Shown: positions 7,464-15,486, counted from the first letter of the stretch. The stretch is DNA of 24,371 nt from Gammaproteobacteria bacterium (GCA_003454335.1 DMKK01000278.1:1-24371); one strand, 5' to 3'. Translations and numbers: made by a program. Notes: generated by a model from the letters alone, not told the origin.

Positions 7464-8351
7464 ATGCCAGGAAATAATGCCAGCCTGCTGGACCTGCTGA
7501 AGTCATGGCCATTGGCAGTGTTACCGCACCAACTCTTGTCCAGGCTGGTACGCAGCGCCACCCGCTGGCGCACCGGCTGGTGGAAGAACCCGTTGATCCG
7601 GTTGTTTATCCGGCATTTCAGTGTCGACATGTCGGAGGCAGAAGCTGCCAATGCCGAGGACTATGCTGACTTCAACAGCTTCTTTACACGCGCACTCAAA
7701 CCTGCGGCACGTACATTCCCGGATGATCAGCAGGCTGTCACCAGCCCGGTAGATGGACGTGTCAGCCAGGCAGGTGACATCCGGGCCGGCAGGCTGATAC
7801 AGGCAAAGGGCCGGGATTACTCACTCACGGCATTGCTCGGTGACAACCAGCAGCATGCCGCTGATTTTGAGAACGGCAAGTTTGCCACGCTGTATCTGTC
7901 ACCTCGCGATTATCACCGTATCCATATGCCCTGCCAGGGACAATTACTGGAAACGACTTACGTACCCGGTCGACTGTTCAGCGTTGCACCCCATACGACC
8001 CGCGCCATACCTGGTCTGTTTACCCGCAATGAACGTTTGGTGACACGCTTTGACACACCCGCCGGCCCAATGGCATTGATTATGGTGGGCGCTATTTTTG
8101 TATCCTGCATGGAAACAGTCTGGGGCGGTCTGGTCAATCCGTCCATGGGAATGAGCCTGCAGCGAAGCCAATATAGCTCGGGGGACAGCCCCGCAGTCAA
8201 TCTTCAGCGGGGCGAAGAAATGGGAGTGTTCAATATGGGCTCTACCGTTATTCTGTTATTTGGACAGGACCGGGTTGACTGGTCCAACGATCTGCAGCCG
8301 GGCTCACCGGTCCGCTTGGGACAGATACTGGGCAACCTCATCAGCCGGTGA
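7464..8351 (+). CDS. psd: Phosphatidylserine decarboxylase proenzyme
   Basis: Inner-membrane pyruvoyl enzyme producing phosphatidylethanolamine from phosphatidylserine. The 295 aa match the bacterial class I length. The self-cleavage site is GST (Gly259-Ser260-Thr261, in FNMGSTVILLF), where Ser260 becomes the pyruvoyl group and splits the chain into beta and short alpha subunits. The residue before the glycine is Met rather than the Leu of the textbook LGST. Other family blocks are SPVDGRVSQAGDI (about 94-106) and LYLSPRDYHRIHMPCQG (about 138-154). The N terminus carries basic and hydrophobic helical segments suited to membrane association. It is followed by a long inverted repeat, not by a co-directional coupled gene. 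Confidence 0.97.
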   Translation: MPGNNASLLDLLKSWPLAVLPHQLLSRLVRSATRWRTGWWKNPLIRLFIRHFSVDMSEAEAANAEDYADFNSFFTRALKPAARTFPDDQQAVTSPVDGRVSQAGDIRAGRLIQAKGRDYSLTALLGDNQQHAADFENGKFATLYLSPRDYHRIHMPCQGQLLETTYVPGRLFSVAPHTTRAIPGLFTRNERLVTRFDTPAGPMALIMVGAIFVSCMETVWGGLVNPSMGMSLQRSQYSSGDSPAVNLQRGEEMGVFNMGSTVILLFGQDRVDWSNDLQPGSPVRLGQILGNLISR

Positions 8352-8384
8352 AAAAACCATTCTTACTACCAAAAAGACATTATC

Positions 8385-8463
8385 GCCACGGAATCCACGA
8401 AAAACACGAAAATATTTCTATTAAAGCATTTATTTTTCCGTGTTCTTCCGTGGATTCCGTGGC
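8385..8463. repeat. Long imperfect inverted repeat built from CACGRAA units
   Basis: Left arm 8385-8413 and right arm 8433-8463 are reverse complements. The outer 15 bases (GCCACGGAATCCACG) match perfectly; then come two one-base bulges and one mismatch for about 14 more pairs, around a loop of about 20 nt. Each arm is itself made of roughly 9-bp steps: CACGGAATC, CACGAAAAA, CACGAAAAT. It lies in the gap between psd and suhB. I recall similar CCACGGAA...CACGGAAA elements scattered in proteobacterial genomes, so it is probably a dispersed palindromic (REP-like) element. As RNA it would fold into a strong hairpin and could end or protect the psd transcript. Confidence 0.75.
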
Positions 8464-8556
8464 CATTAAATAGAAGACTGGCACACGGCATAATTCTTCT
8501 CGGAATCCGCTTTTATCAGTTTAAATGAGTACTTGAGTTTTACACAGGAAAACATC

Positions 8557-9351
8557 ATGAACCCCACTCTTAACATTGCCGTCCGTGCCGCCCGCAGTGC
8601 CGGTAACGTCATCATTCGTAATCTTGGAAAGCTGGATACACTGGCTGTACACACAAAAGACCGCAACGATTTTGTTACCGAGGTCGACCGGCAGGCCGAA
8701 CAGGAAATCATTTTTATCTTGCGCAAGGCATTTCCCGATCACGGTATCCTTGCCGAGGAAAGCGGCCTTCAGGAAGGTAATGAATACCAGTGGATTATTG
8801 ATCCCCTGGATGGCACTACAAACTTTCTGCATGGATTTCCTCAGTTTGCTGTTTCCATTGCCCTGCGCCACAAGGGGCGTATGGAACAGGCTGTCATTTA
8901 TGATCCCCTGCGTCAGGAGCTTTTCACCGCAACCCGTGGTGCCGGGGCCACACTGAATGACCGGCGAATTCGTGTCACGAAACGCAATACACTGGAAGGC
9001 TCACTGCTCGGTACCGGCTTTCCGTTCAAGTCACAACAACACCTGGACACCTATCTTGATATGTTCCGGGCTTTATTTCCGCAAGCTGCCGGAATACGAC
9101 GCGCCGGGTCCGCTGCACTCGATCTTGCCTATGTGGCAAGCGGACGCCTGGATGGTTTCTGGGAGATCGGCCTGAATATCTGGGATATGGCTGCCGGCGT
9201 GCTGCTGATACAAGAGGCCGGAGGGCTTTCCAGTGACTTTTCAGGTGGTGACAATCACCTGGAAAGCGGCAACATTGTGGCCGGGAATCCCAAGTTATTT
9301 GCGGAAATCCTGAAAACGATTCGACCATTCGTGTCCGCAGAACTTGGCTGA
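8557..9351 (+). CDS. suhB: Inositol-1-monophosphatase family protein
   Basis: Mg2+-dependent phosphatase of the SuhB group. It hydrolyses inositol monophosphate, and in E. coli SuhB also takes part in rRNA antitermination complexes and RNA quality control. I chose the ATG at 8557, preceded by CAGGAAAA; the frame could also open at a TTG at 8533. The 264-aa product matches SuhB length. Metal and active-site residues are complete: Glu67 (AEES), Asp82 and Asp85 with Thr88 (IDPLDGTTNF), and Asp210 (NIWDMAAG). The C-terminal signature WDMAAGVLLIQEAGG is clear. Upstream lies the palindromic repeat, downstream a 185-bp gap. Enzymatic family is certain; the regulatory role is transferred from E. coli by homology. 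Confidence 0.93.
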   Translation: MNPTLNIAVRAARSAGNVIIRNLGKLDTLAVHTKDRNDFVTEVDRQAEQEIIFILRKAFPDHGILAEESGLQEGNEYQWIIDPLDGTTNFLHGFPQFAVSIALRHKGRMEQAVIYDPLRQELFTATRGAGATLNDRRIRVTKRNTLEGSLLGTGFPFKSQQHLDTYLDMFRALFPQAAGIRRAGSAALDLAYVASGRLDGFWEIGLNIWDMAAGVLLIQEAGGLSSDFSGGDNHLESGNIVAGNPKLFAEILKTIRPFVSAELG

Positions 9352-9485
9352 CAGAAACGCTGGAAAAAGATACAAAGGAACTCTTTAACTACTTGTTTTT
9401 ACAGAAATATTCTCTACCCTGCAGGCCTCGCCACCCGTTCAAGTTTGCCGCAACTGCGCCGATGCAATAGGCAGTGTGAGACGCA

Positions 9486-9500
9486 AGTGTAGTTTACACT
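9486..9500. promoter_or_regulatory. Operator-like palindrome upstream of a small gene
   Basis: AGTGTA-GTT-TACACT is a perfect inverted repeat with 6-bp arms and a 3-bp centre. Symmetry continues outwards (CGCA and TGCG) if one bulge is allowed. It lies about 37 bp before the small gene at 9537 and just ahead of a CATACT that could act as a -10 (9506-9511). This is what a repressor site in a promoter spacer looks like, but no regulator gene is nearby and the assignment is tentative. Confidence 0.35.
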
Positions 9501-9536
9501 GCGGACATACTGACAGCCGGATACCACAACACGGGA

Positions 9537-9746
9537 GTGAGAAACAAATTGAACAGCAAAAGAATTAATGGTGCTGCACTGGAAATGATCATGCGCGATG
9601 TGTTGCATGGCATGCAAGGTTTTACCGCCGAGGCCTGCAGTGGCAGTGAAGCCGGCAGGATGGAGATCCTCGCCGTCGAGGAAGCTGAAAATAGCGTACC
9701 GGAAAATGCCACCGTCATCCCGTTCCCGGGAACAGGCAAGAAGTAG
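9537..9746 (+). CDS. Small hypothetical protein (about 65-69 aa)
   Basis: Not recognised. The frame could start at GTG 9537 or, better placed after GGGAG (9533-9537), at TTG 9549, giving 69 or 65 aa. The first half looks helical and amphipathic (INGAALEMIMRDVLHGMQGF), followed by an acidic stretch (AGRMEILAVEEAENSVPEN) and a short tail VIPFPGTGKK. It has one cysteine, no signal peptide and no membrane segment. It stands alone between suhB and the convergent secF, is preceded by a palindrome at 9486-9500 and followed by a strong stem-loop at 9768-9799, so it resembles a complete single-gene unit. The non-ATG start and lack of recognised family keep confidence moderate. Confidence 0.5.
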   Translation: MRNKLNSKRINGAALEMIMRDVLHGMQGFTAEACSGSEAGRMEILAVEEAENSVPENATVIPFPGTGKK

Positions 9747-9767
9747 CCCTGACAAGTCAATCGTAAT

Positions 9768-9799
9768 AGCCCGGTTGCGCGGTGTCGCGTAACCGGGCT
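9768..9799. terminator. Strong stem-loop between convergent genes
   Basis: A 14-bp stem with a single G-T pair: AGCCCGGTT (9768-9776), G, CGCG, loop GTGT, CGCG, T, AACCGGGCT (9791-9799). It starts 21 bp after the stop of the small plus-strand gene and ends 15 bp before the secF stop on the other strand. The T-run after it is poor (GAATATTT), so it may act as a bidirectional barrier or 3' RNA stabiliser rather than a standard intrinsic terminator. Confidence 0.55.
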
Positions 9800-9814
9800 G
9801 AATATTTCAGCTGC

Positions 9815-10753
9815 TCACACGCTGCTGCCGTCGCCCTCTTTTACTTCAACCTTGGCCGGCATCAAATCTGCCTTGGTCACACCCAGCGCCAGAGTCACTG
9901 CACTGGCAACGTAAATTGAAGAATAGGTACCCACCACAATGCCCAGTATCAGGGCAAGCGAGAAGGTGTGAATCACCTCCCCGCCAAATACAAACAGGGA
10001 CATTAAAACCAGCAACGTCGTAATGGAGGTCATCAAGGTTCGTGAGAATGTCTGGTTGATTGACGTATTGATGACCTCGACAGCGGTGCCCTTGCGCATC
10101 TTGCGAAAATTCTCGCGAATACGGTCAAACACCACGATGGTGTCATTCAGTGAATAACCGATGACCGCCAGCAACGCAGCCAGCACGGTAAGATCAAAAT
10201 CAAACTGGAACAGGGCAAAAAAACCGATAATGATCAGCACATCATGCACCAGCGCAACAACCGCACCCGGTGCAAAACGCCACTGAAACCTTACCATGAT
10301 GTAAATAAGAATACCGATCAGCGCATAAATCATGGCCAGGGCACCCTGTTCGGTAAGCTCCTCACCTACCTGGGGACCGACAAACTCAACCCGCCGCATT
10401 TCCATGCTGGCATTTTGCTGGCGTAACACGCTCAAGGCATTCTCGCTGAGTTCCACGGTGTCTTTACCAGCCTGCGGTGCTATGCGTACCAGCACATCGC
10501 GTGACGAGCCGAAGTGCTGTGCCTGCGCACCCTCAAAGCCGGATGCCGCCAGTGCGTCACGTATGCCGTCCAGTTCTACCGCCTCCGGATAGCCTACCTC
10601 GATCAAGGTACCCCCGGTAAAATCAACACCAAAATTCAGACCCTTGGTGACCAGTGCACCGATGGATATAGCCAGCACCACGGCTGACAGGATCATGGCA
10701 TAACGCCGCTTGCCCATGAAATCTATCGCCAGCTTTCCTTTTAATAGTTGCAT
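9815..10753 (-). CDS. secF: Protein translocase subunit SecF
   Basis: Inner-membrane partner of SecD that uses the proton motive force to help the SecYEG translocon complete export. The 312 aa match the family. Features are a first membrane helix at about residues 17-38, the NFGVDFTGGTLIEV motif at 40-53, a periplasmic domain to about residue 130 ending in RRVEFVGPQVGEEL, then five membrane helices. These include VIGYSLNDTIVVFDRIRENFRKMRKG, the conserved cytoplasmic loop signature. It is the last gene of queA-tgt-yajC-secD-secF, 22 nt after secD. A stem-loop lies just beyond its stop. Confidence 0.98.
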   Translation of the reverse strand: MQLLKGKLAIDFMGKRRYAMILSAVVLAISIGALVTKGLNFGVDFTGGTLIEVGYPEAVELDGIRDALAASGFEGAQAQHFGSSRDVLVRIAPQAGKDTVELSENALSVLRQQNASMEMRRVEFVGPQVGEELTEQGALAMIYALIGILIYIMVRFQWRFAPGAVVALVHDVLIIIGFFALFQFDFDLTVLAALLAVIGYSLNDTIVVFDRIRENFRKMRKGTAVEVINTSINQTFSRTLMTSITTLLVLMSLFVFGGEVIHTFSLALILGIVVGTYSSIYVASAVTLALGVTKADLMPAKVEVKEGDGSSV

Positions 10754-10775
10754 CGTTATTTAATCCTTCAGGCAA

Positions 10776-12635
10776 TCAGATTGACAGCCGGGACACGCGT
10801 CGCCGGCCACCATAAATCAGGTTAATGACCGCGCGCGTGCCTAAAATGGCGGTTAACATGGACGTGACAACACCGATTGACAGTGTCACGGCAAATCCCT
10901 TGATGGCGCCGGTGCCATAGCTCAACAGCACCACAGCTGCTATCAGGGTGGTGACATTGGCATCAGCAATGGTGGAAAAGGCCTTCTCATAACCTGCTTG
11001 TATGCTGGCCTGTGGACTATTGCCGTTACGCAGTTCTTCTCGAATACGCTCAAAGATCAGCACATTGGCATCGACGGCCATACCCACCGTGAGCACGATA
11101 CCCGCGATACCGGGCATGGTCAGGGTGGCCTGCAACATGGACAGCACGGCAACAATTATGACGAGATTCAGCGCCAGCGCAATATCAGCAACCAGCCCGA
11201 AAACCCTGTAATACAGCGCCATAAACACCAGCACGGCAAGAAAGCCGATCATGACCGATTTAAAGCCCTGCTCAATGTTGTCCTTGCCCAGACTTGGCCC
11301 GACGGTACGTTCCTCTACGATTTCAATCGGTGCAGCCAGCGCGCCAGAGCGCAACAGCAGGGCCAGTTCATGTGCTTCCTGTGGGCTGTCCAGACCGGTG
11401 GTCTGGAAACGGTTGCTGAAAACACCACGAATGGTGGCAACACTGATGACCTCTTCGACTTTTTTGGTGGACTTCACCGGTACGCCGTCAACCAGACTGG
11501 TCTCGGTCTTGTTCTCGATGAACACCACCGCCATTGGCTTGCCAACGTTCTTTTTGGTGAATTTCAGCATGCTTTTACCACCCTTGGCGTCCAGAGACAC
11601 GTTCACCATGGGGGAACCATTCTGCTGATCAAGACCGGAACTCGCATTGGTAATCTGGTCACCGGTGGCAATCACCGTTTTCTTCAGCAACAAGGGCTTG
11701 CCACTCCGCTCATAGTAGATCCGTGAGCCTGCAGGGACATTACCGGCCAGCGCATCCTGTACATCATGTTCGTAATCAACGGCGCGGTATTCCAGTGTGG
11801 CGGTTGCGCCCAGAATACGCTTCGCTGCAGCCGTGTCCTGGACCCCCGGCAACTGCACAACGATTCGGTTCGACCCCTGCTGCGTAATAACCGGTTCAGC
11901 GACACCCAACTCATTGACACGATTGCGCAGGGTAAGAATATTCTGCTGCAGGGCGAACTTCTCGATATCACGCACTTCCTGCTCGCTTATCATTACCAGC
12001 AAACCCGGATTTTTGGCATCGTCGATATCGTCAATGATCAGTGTCGGATATTCCTTATGCAGTAAATCACGTGACTGCTCCCGGTCCGCCTCGCTACGGA
12101 GCATAATGCGCACGCCGAGCTCTTCTGCCCGCAGGCTTGCATAACGAATCTTGTCCTCACGCAACAGTGTCCGCAGCGTACCGCTATAGCGTTGTATGGC
12201 CTGCTTGACCGAGGCATCCATGTCGACTTCCATCAGGAAGTGCACCCCGCCGCGCAAATCGAGACCAAGATACATGGGCAAGGCGTTAAATGATTCCAGC
12301 CAGGCCGGAACGGCCGGCGCCAGATTCAGGGCGACAATATAACCGGTCCCCAGCTCGGATTTGATGTAATCGACGGCCTTGAGTTGTGCCCCGGTATCAT
12401 TAAAGCGCAGCAATAATTTTCCGGGCGCCAACTCAACCTCTTTCACGGGTATCTCAGCTGCCTCAAGCGCACTGGTCAATCGGGTGGTAACTGCGGCATC
12501 TACTTCATTGTTACGGCTACCGGATATCTGCAAGGCCGGATCAGCACCGTACAGATTGGGCAACGCATAAATCACACCAACGACCAATATAAAGATCAGC
12601 AGCAGGTATTTCCACGCGGGATACTGGTTCATCAT
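10776..12635 (-). CDS. secD: Protein translocase subunit SecD
   Basis: Large SecDF subunit: a six-helix inner-membrane protein with a large periplasmic domain that pulls exported proteins across the membrane. The 619 aa equal the usual proteobacterial length. An N-terminal helix (MMNQYPAWKYLLLIFILVVGVIYALPNLYG) is followed by LGLDLRGGVHFLMEVD at about 123-138. The P1 head region includes VNELGVAEPVITQQGSNRIVVQLPG, and the C-terminal RND-like membrane block includes VGMAVDANVLIFERIREELRNG. The start is one of two adjacent ATGs; the first aligns with the MLNRYPLWKY start of E. coli. AAAGGA lies upstream. It is placed between yajC and secF with short gaps, one operon. Confidence 0.98.
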   Translation of the reverse strand: MMNQYPAWKYLLLIFILVVGVIYALPNLYGADPALQISGSRNNEVDAAVTTRLTSALEAAEIPVKEVELAPGKLLLRFNDTGAQLKAVDYIKSELGTGYIVALNLAPAVPAWLESFNALPMYLGLDLRGGVHFLMEVDMDASVKQAIQRYSGTLRTLLREDKIRYASLRAEELGVRIMLRSEADREQSRDLLHKEYPTLIIDDIDDAKNPGLLVMISEQEVRDIEKFALQQNILTLRNRVNELGVAEPVITQQGSNRIVVQLPGVQDTAAAKRILGATATLEYRAVDYEHDVQDALAGNVPAGSRIYYERSGKPLLLKKTVIATGDQITNASSGLDQQNGSPMVNVSLDAKGGKSMLKFTKKNVGKPMAVVFIENKTETSLVDGVPVKSTKKVEEVISVATIRGVFSNRFQTTGLDSPQEAHELALLLRSGALAAPIEIVEERTVGPSLGKDNIEQGFKSVMIGFLAVLVFMALYYRVFGLVADIALALNLVIIVAVLSMLQATLTMPGIAGIVLTVGMAVDANVLIFERIREELRNGNSPQASIQAGYEKAFSTIADANVTTLIAAVVLLSYGTGAIKGFAVTLSIGVVTSMLTAILGTRAVINLIYGGRRRVSRLSI

Positions 12636-12658
12636 AAGCGTAAAGATCCTTTCCGGGC

Positions 12659-12988
12659 CTACAGCCCTTTTATTGTTCCCTTGGGCATGAGGCTGCCGAC
12701 CGCACCGCGCTGCAACTTCACTGTCGTGCCTTCTGCAAGTTCCAGTTCGACAAAATTATCACCCACCTTGACGATGCGACCCAGTAGCCCACCGTTGGTC
12801 ACGACCTCATCACCCTTGGCGAGGGCTTCGACCATTTGCTTGTGCTCTTTCGCCTTCTTGCTCTGCGGACGTATCAGCAGAAAATAGAACACGACAAAAA
12901 TAAAGATCAGGGGTAAAAAACTGGTCAGGGCATCGCCCTGCCCCCCCAGCGGATCTGCGGCGAGCGCATCAGATATAAAGAAATTCAT
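12659..12988 (-). CDS. yajC: Sec translocon accessory protein YajC
   Basis: Small inner-membrane protein associated with the SecDF complex. I chose the ATG at 12986-12988 because it gives MNFFISDALAADP, closely matching the MSFFISDAVA start of E. coli, and is preceded by GGAGAG nine bases upstream; an ATG at 13012 would add eight residues. The 109-aa product has one membrane helix (about residues 22-41, PLIFIFVVFYFLLIRPQSKK). A cytoplasmic domain with KGDEVVTNGGLLGRIVKVGDNFVELEL follows. It lies between tgt and secD in the conserved operon. Confidence 0.96.
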   Translation of the reverse strand: MNFFISDALAADPLGGQGDALTSFLPLIFIFVVFYFLLIRPQSKKAKEHKQMVEALAKGDEVVTNGGLLGRIVKVGDNFVELELAEGTTVKLQRGAVGSLMPKGTIKGL

Positions 12989-13069
12989 GCCTTGATTCTC
13001 TCCATTGTTCATACTGAAAGTGAGGGTACAGATCCCGCCAAGGTCAACTGCCCCGGTAAAAGCGCCGTA

Positions 13070-14185
13070 TTATGGCATAGACGGTGCCATTTGGCCCCGC
13101 CGATCATAAAAATCCTTGCGAAACGCTTGCAACGACTGATCCTCGATGGCTGTTCGCAGCCCGGCCATTAGATCCTGGTAATAAGTCAGGTTATGCAGGG
13201 TATTCAGGCGGGAGCCGAGAATTTCATTACATTTGTCCAGATGATGCAGGTAAGCACGGCTGTAATTCCGGCAGGTATAACAGCCGCAAGCGGCATCCAC
13301 GGGACCGGTATCGGTTTTATTGGCGCTGTTGCGGAGTCGGACAACCCCGTCGGAGACATACAGGTGCCCGTTCCTGGCATTACGGGTCGGCAAGACACAG
13401 TCAAACATGTCAATACCGGCATAGACGGCTTCGACAATATCTTCAGGCGTCCCTACCCCCATCAGGTAGCGCGGCGCATTTGCGGGCATGGCCGCCACGG
13501 TGCCCCCGAGTACACGTTCACGTTCTGCCTTCGTTTCGCCCACTGACAGCCCACCGAGGGCGTAGCCGTCAAAACCGATTTCCTGCAGGCCTTCGAGCGA
13601 GGCCAGTCGCAAATCTGTATACATACCACCCTGAACGATACCAAACAGTGCGGCCGGATTATCAGCGTGTGCCATGCGGCTGCGGCGCGCCCAGCGCAGG
13701 GAAAGTTCCATGGAAACCCGCGCTTCTTCGGGAGTCGCCGGCCAGGGTGTGCATTCATCAAAGATCATGACAATATCCGCGCCCAGTGCCCGCTGCACTT
13801 GCATGGACTCTTCCGGCCCCAGGAACACCCGGTCACCATTCACCGGTGAACTGAAGGTGACACCCTCCTCGGTAATGTTGCGTAATGCATCCAGACTGAA
13901 TACCTGGAAACCGCCGGAATCTGTCAGAATGGGCCCGCCCCAGTGCATAAAATCATGCAAGCTGCCGTGTAGATTAATGATCTCCGTGCCCGGTCGCAGC
14001 ATAAGATGAAAGGTGTTGCCGAGAATGATCTGCGCTCCTGTAGCAGAGACCTCCTCCGGCGTCATTGCCTTGACTGTGCCGTAGGTGCCAACCGGCATGA
14101 ATGCCGGTGTTTCAACCTCGCCACGGTCGAAGCTTAACCGGCCACGGCGTGCCTGGCCGTCAGTCTGTGAACAGGTGAACTTCAT
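13070..14185 (-). CDS. tgt: tRNA-guanine transglycosylase (queuine tRNA-ribosyltransferase)
   Basis: Cytosolic enzyme that swaps guanine 34 for preQ1 in tRNAs with GUN anticodons (Asp, Asn, His, Tyr), the entry step of queuosine modification on tRNA. The 371 aa match bacterial Tgt. Asp89 lies in TDSGGFQVFSL; the nucleophilic Asp region is IDMFDCVLPTRNARNGHLY in the second half. The zinc site is CGCYTCRNYSRAYLHHL (three Cys plus a His). It overlaps the queA stop by four bases (ATGA), so the two Q-pathway genes are coupled. QueA then acts on the preQ1-tRNA that Tgt produces. Confidence 0.98.
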   Translation of the reverse strand: MKFTCSQTDGQARRGRLSFDRGEVETPAFMPVGTYGTVKAMTPEEVSATGAQIILGNTFHLMLRPGTEIINLHGSLHDFMHWGGPILTDSGGFQVFSLDALRNITEEGVTFSSPVNGDRVFLGPEESMQVQRALGADIVMIFDECTPWPATPEEARVSMELSLRWARRSRMAHADNPAALFGIVQGGMYTDLRLASLEGLQEIGFDGYALGGLSVGETKAERERVLGGTVAAMPANAPRYLMGVGTPEDIVEAVYAGIDMFDCVLPTRNARNGHLYVSDGVVRLRNSANKTDTGPVDAACGCYTCRNYSRAYLHHLDKCNEILGSRLNTLHNLTYYQDLMAGLRTAIEDQSLQAFRKDFYDRRGQMAPSMP

Positions 14186-15231
14186 TCAGGGGCAACCCCG
14201 TGCAGGTCACGTGAAGTGATAAACATGGCGTCACCATAGCTGTAAAAACGGTAATTTTGATCAATCGCATGGCGATAGGCTGCCATCATGCGCGGGTAAC
14301 CCGCAAAGGCACACACCAGCATTAGCAGGGTTGACTCCGGCAGGTGAAAATTTGTCAGCATTGCATCCACACACTGAAAACGGTAGCCGGGTGTTATAAA
14401 CAGGTTCGACTCGCCTTTATATGGCTCAGGCACACCATTCCGGCAGGCTGTTTCAAGACTGCGCACCACTGTCGTTCCAACTGCCACGACACGCCCGCCC
14501 CTGCTGCGTGTTGCCGCTATCCTGTCACAGATAGCCGCATCGACTTCCAGATACTCCTCATGCATCACATGGTCATCAAGGTTTTCAACGCGGACCGGCT
14601 GAAAGGTACCTGCACCGACATGCAGCGTCACAAAGGCCATATCGATACCACGCGCCCGAATCTTTTCCATGATGCCGGCATCGAAATGCAGGCCGGCCGT
14701 GGGTGCCGCGACTGCTCCCGGTGTTTGTGCATAAATCGTCTGATAACGCGACCGGTCCAGTAAACCGTCGTCTCTCCTGATGTAAGGCGGCAACGGCATG
14801 TGGCCGTGGGTCTCCAGAATATCCAGCACACTGTCTTTGCCAGAGAATTCCAGCCTAAACAAATCATTCACACGTTCAACAACTTGCGCGACAGCATCGC
14901 CTTCAAGTTGCAGGCTGCTGCCCGCTCGCGGCGATTTGCTCGCCCGCACGTGTGCCAGTACCTGATGCCTGCCGGTGATACGTTCAACCAGTACTTCTAC
15001 CTTGCCACCGGACGCCTTGTGGCCCCGCAGGCGCGCCGGAATCACACGCGTATCATTGAAGACCAGCAGGTCGCCAGGGTTCAGTAACCCGGGGAAATCA
15101 GTAAACTGTCCATCCACAAGCTGATCGGTATCCGGTATAACCCGTAACAAGCGGCTGGCACTGCGTTTCTCGCAGGGATGCGTTGCAATTTGTGCCTCGG
15201 GAAGATCGTAATTGAAGTCTGCGCGCAACAT
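14182..15231 (-). CDS. queA: S-adenosylmethionine:tRNA ribosyltransferase-isomerase
   Basis: Converts preQ1-tRNA to epoxyqueuosine-tRNA using the ribosyl part of SAM. The ATG at 15229-15231 (MLRADFNYDLPEAQIATHP) gives 349 aa, the normal length; an alternative start at 15249 would add six residues. Family blocks include GDLLVFNDTRVIPARLRGHK, YQTIYAQTPGAVAAPTAGLHFD and THVGAGTFQPV-like VTLHVGAGTFQPVRVE, then TNFHLPESTLLMLVCAFAG near the end. It heads the queA-tgt-yajC-secD-secF unit and is divergent from the tRNA-Leu promoter about 40 bp upstream. I see no preQ1 riboswitch in the short leader. Confidence 0.98.
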   Translation of the reverse strand: MLRADFNYDLPEAQIATHPCEKRSASRLLRVIPDTDQLVDGQFTDFPGLLNPGDLLVFNDTRVIPARLRGHKASGGKVEVLVERITGRHQVLAHVRASKSPRAGSSLQLEGDAVAQVVERVNDLFRLEFSGKDSVLDILETHGHMPLPPYIRRDDGLLDRSRYQTIYAQTPGAVAAPTAGLHFDAGIMEKIRARGIDMAFVTLHVGAGTFQPVRVENLDDHVMHEEYLEVDAAICDRIAATRSRGGRVVAVGTTVVRSLETACRNGVPEPYKGESNLFITPGYRFQCVDAMLTNFHLPESTLLMLVCAFAGYPRMMAAYRHAIDQNYRFYSYGDAMFITSRDLHGVAPE

Positions 15232-15270
15232 GCCGCTGAATGTTAGCACAGGCGTTGTTCGTGCTGGTGC

Positions 15271-15298
15271 TTGCCCGCACGCGGGGAATCTTTATACT
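15271..15298 (+). promoter_or_regulatory. Promoter of tRNA-Leu
   Basis: TTGCCC (15271-15276) and TATACT (15293-15298) are 16 bp apart. They are followed by a GC-rich discriminator (AGGCGAC), the pattern of stringently controlled stable-RNA promoters. The start would be near 15305, about 33 nt before the mature tRNA. A CCCGC-AC-GCGGG palindrome lies in the spacer. Confidence 0.6.
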
Positions 15299-15337
15299 AG
15301 GCGACCTTCCGATAAGCTCGACACGCTTTTGCTTATC

Positions 15338-15424
15338 GCCGGGGTGGCGGAACTGGTAGACGCAGTGGACTCAAAATCCACCGGTAGCAATACCGTGCGA
15401 GTTCGACTCTCGCCCTCGGCACCA
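15338..15424 (+). tRNA. tRNA-Leu (anticodon CAA)
   Basis: Complete class II tRNA with encoded CCA (15422-15424). Acceptor GCCGGGG pairs with CCTCGGC with one G-T pair. The anticodon arm is GTGGA-CTCAAAA-TCCAC with anticodon CAA at 15372-15374, reading UUG. A long variable arm (CGGTA-GCAA-TACCG) and T arm (GCGAG-TTCGACT-CTCGC) follow. Overall it is very like E. coli leuX. It has its own promoter and is not flanked by an integrase or att duplication. glgP starts 62 nt downstream. Confidence 0.97.
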
Positions 15425-15428
15425 ATTT

Positions 15429-15455
15429 TATCGCCAGGCGATATACGGCTTTTTT
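15429..15455 (+). terminator. Possible tRNA-Leu terminator
   Basis: TATCGCC-A-GGCGATA (15429-15443) is a perfect 7-bp inverted repeat with a one-base centre (in RNA, about 5-6 pairs with a tighter loop). A run of six T follows at 15450-15455. The six-base gap between stem and T-run is long for an intrinsic terminator. It could end the tRNA transcript or allow read-through into glgP. Confidence 0.4.
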
Positions 15456-15486
15456 ACAACAATTATTCACTACACAGGTTCGATAA

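Noticed and set aside
9494..9760. Open frame on the minus strand opposite the small gene at 9537
   Set aside because: No ribosome-binding site, and its composition is rich in Ser, Ala and Leu without pattern. The plus-strand frame has GGGAG upstream and better protein character.
15232..15270. preQ1 riboswitch in the queA leader
   Set aside because: The leader is short and I see no preQ1-aptamer-like hairpin with an A-rich tail.
15338..15424. tRNA-Leu as an integration site
   Set aside because: No integrase, no repeated tRNA 3' end and no composition shift follow it; glgP begins 62 nt downstream.
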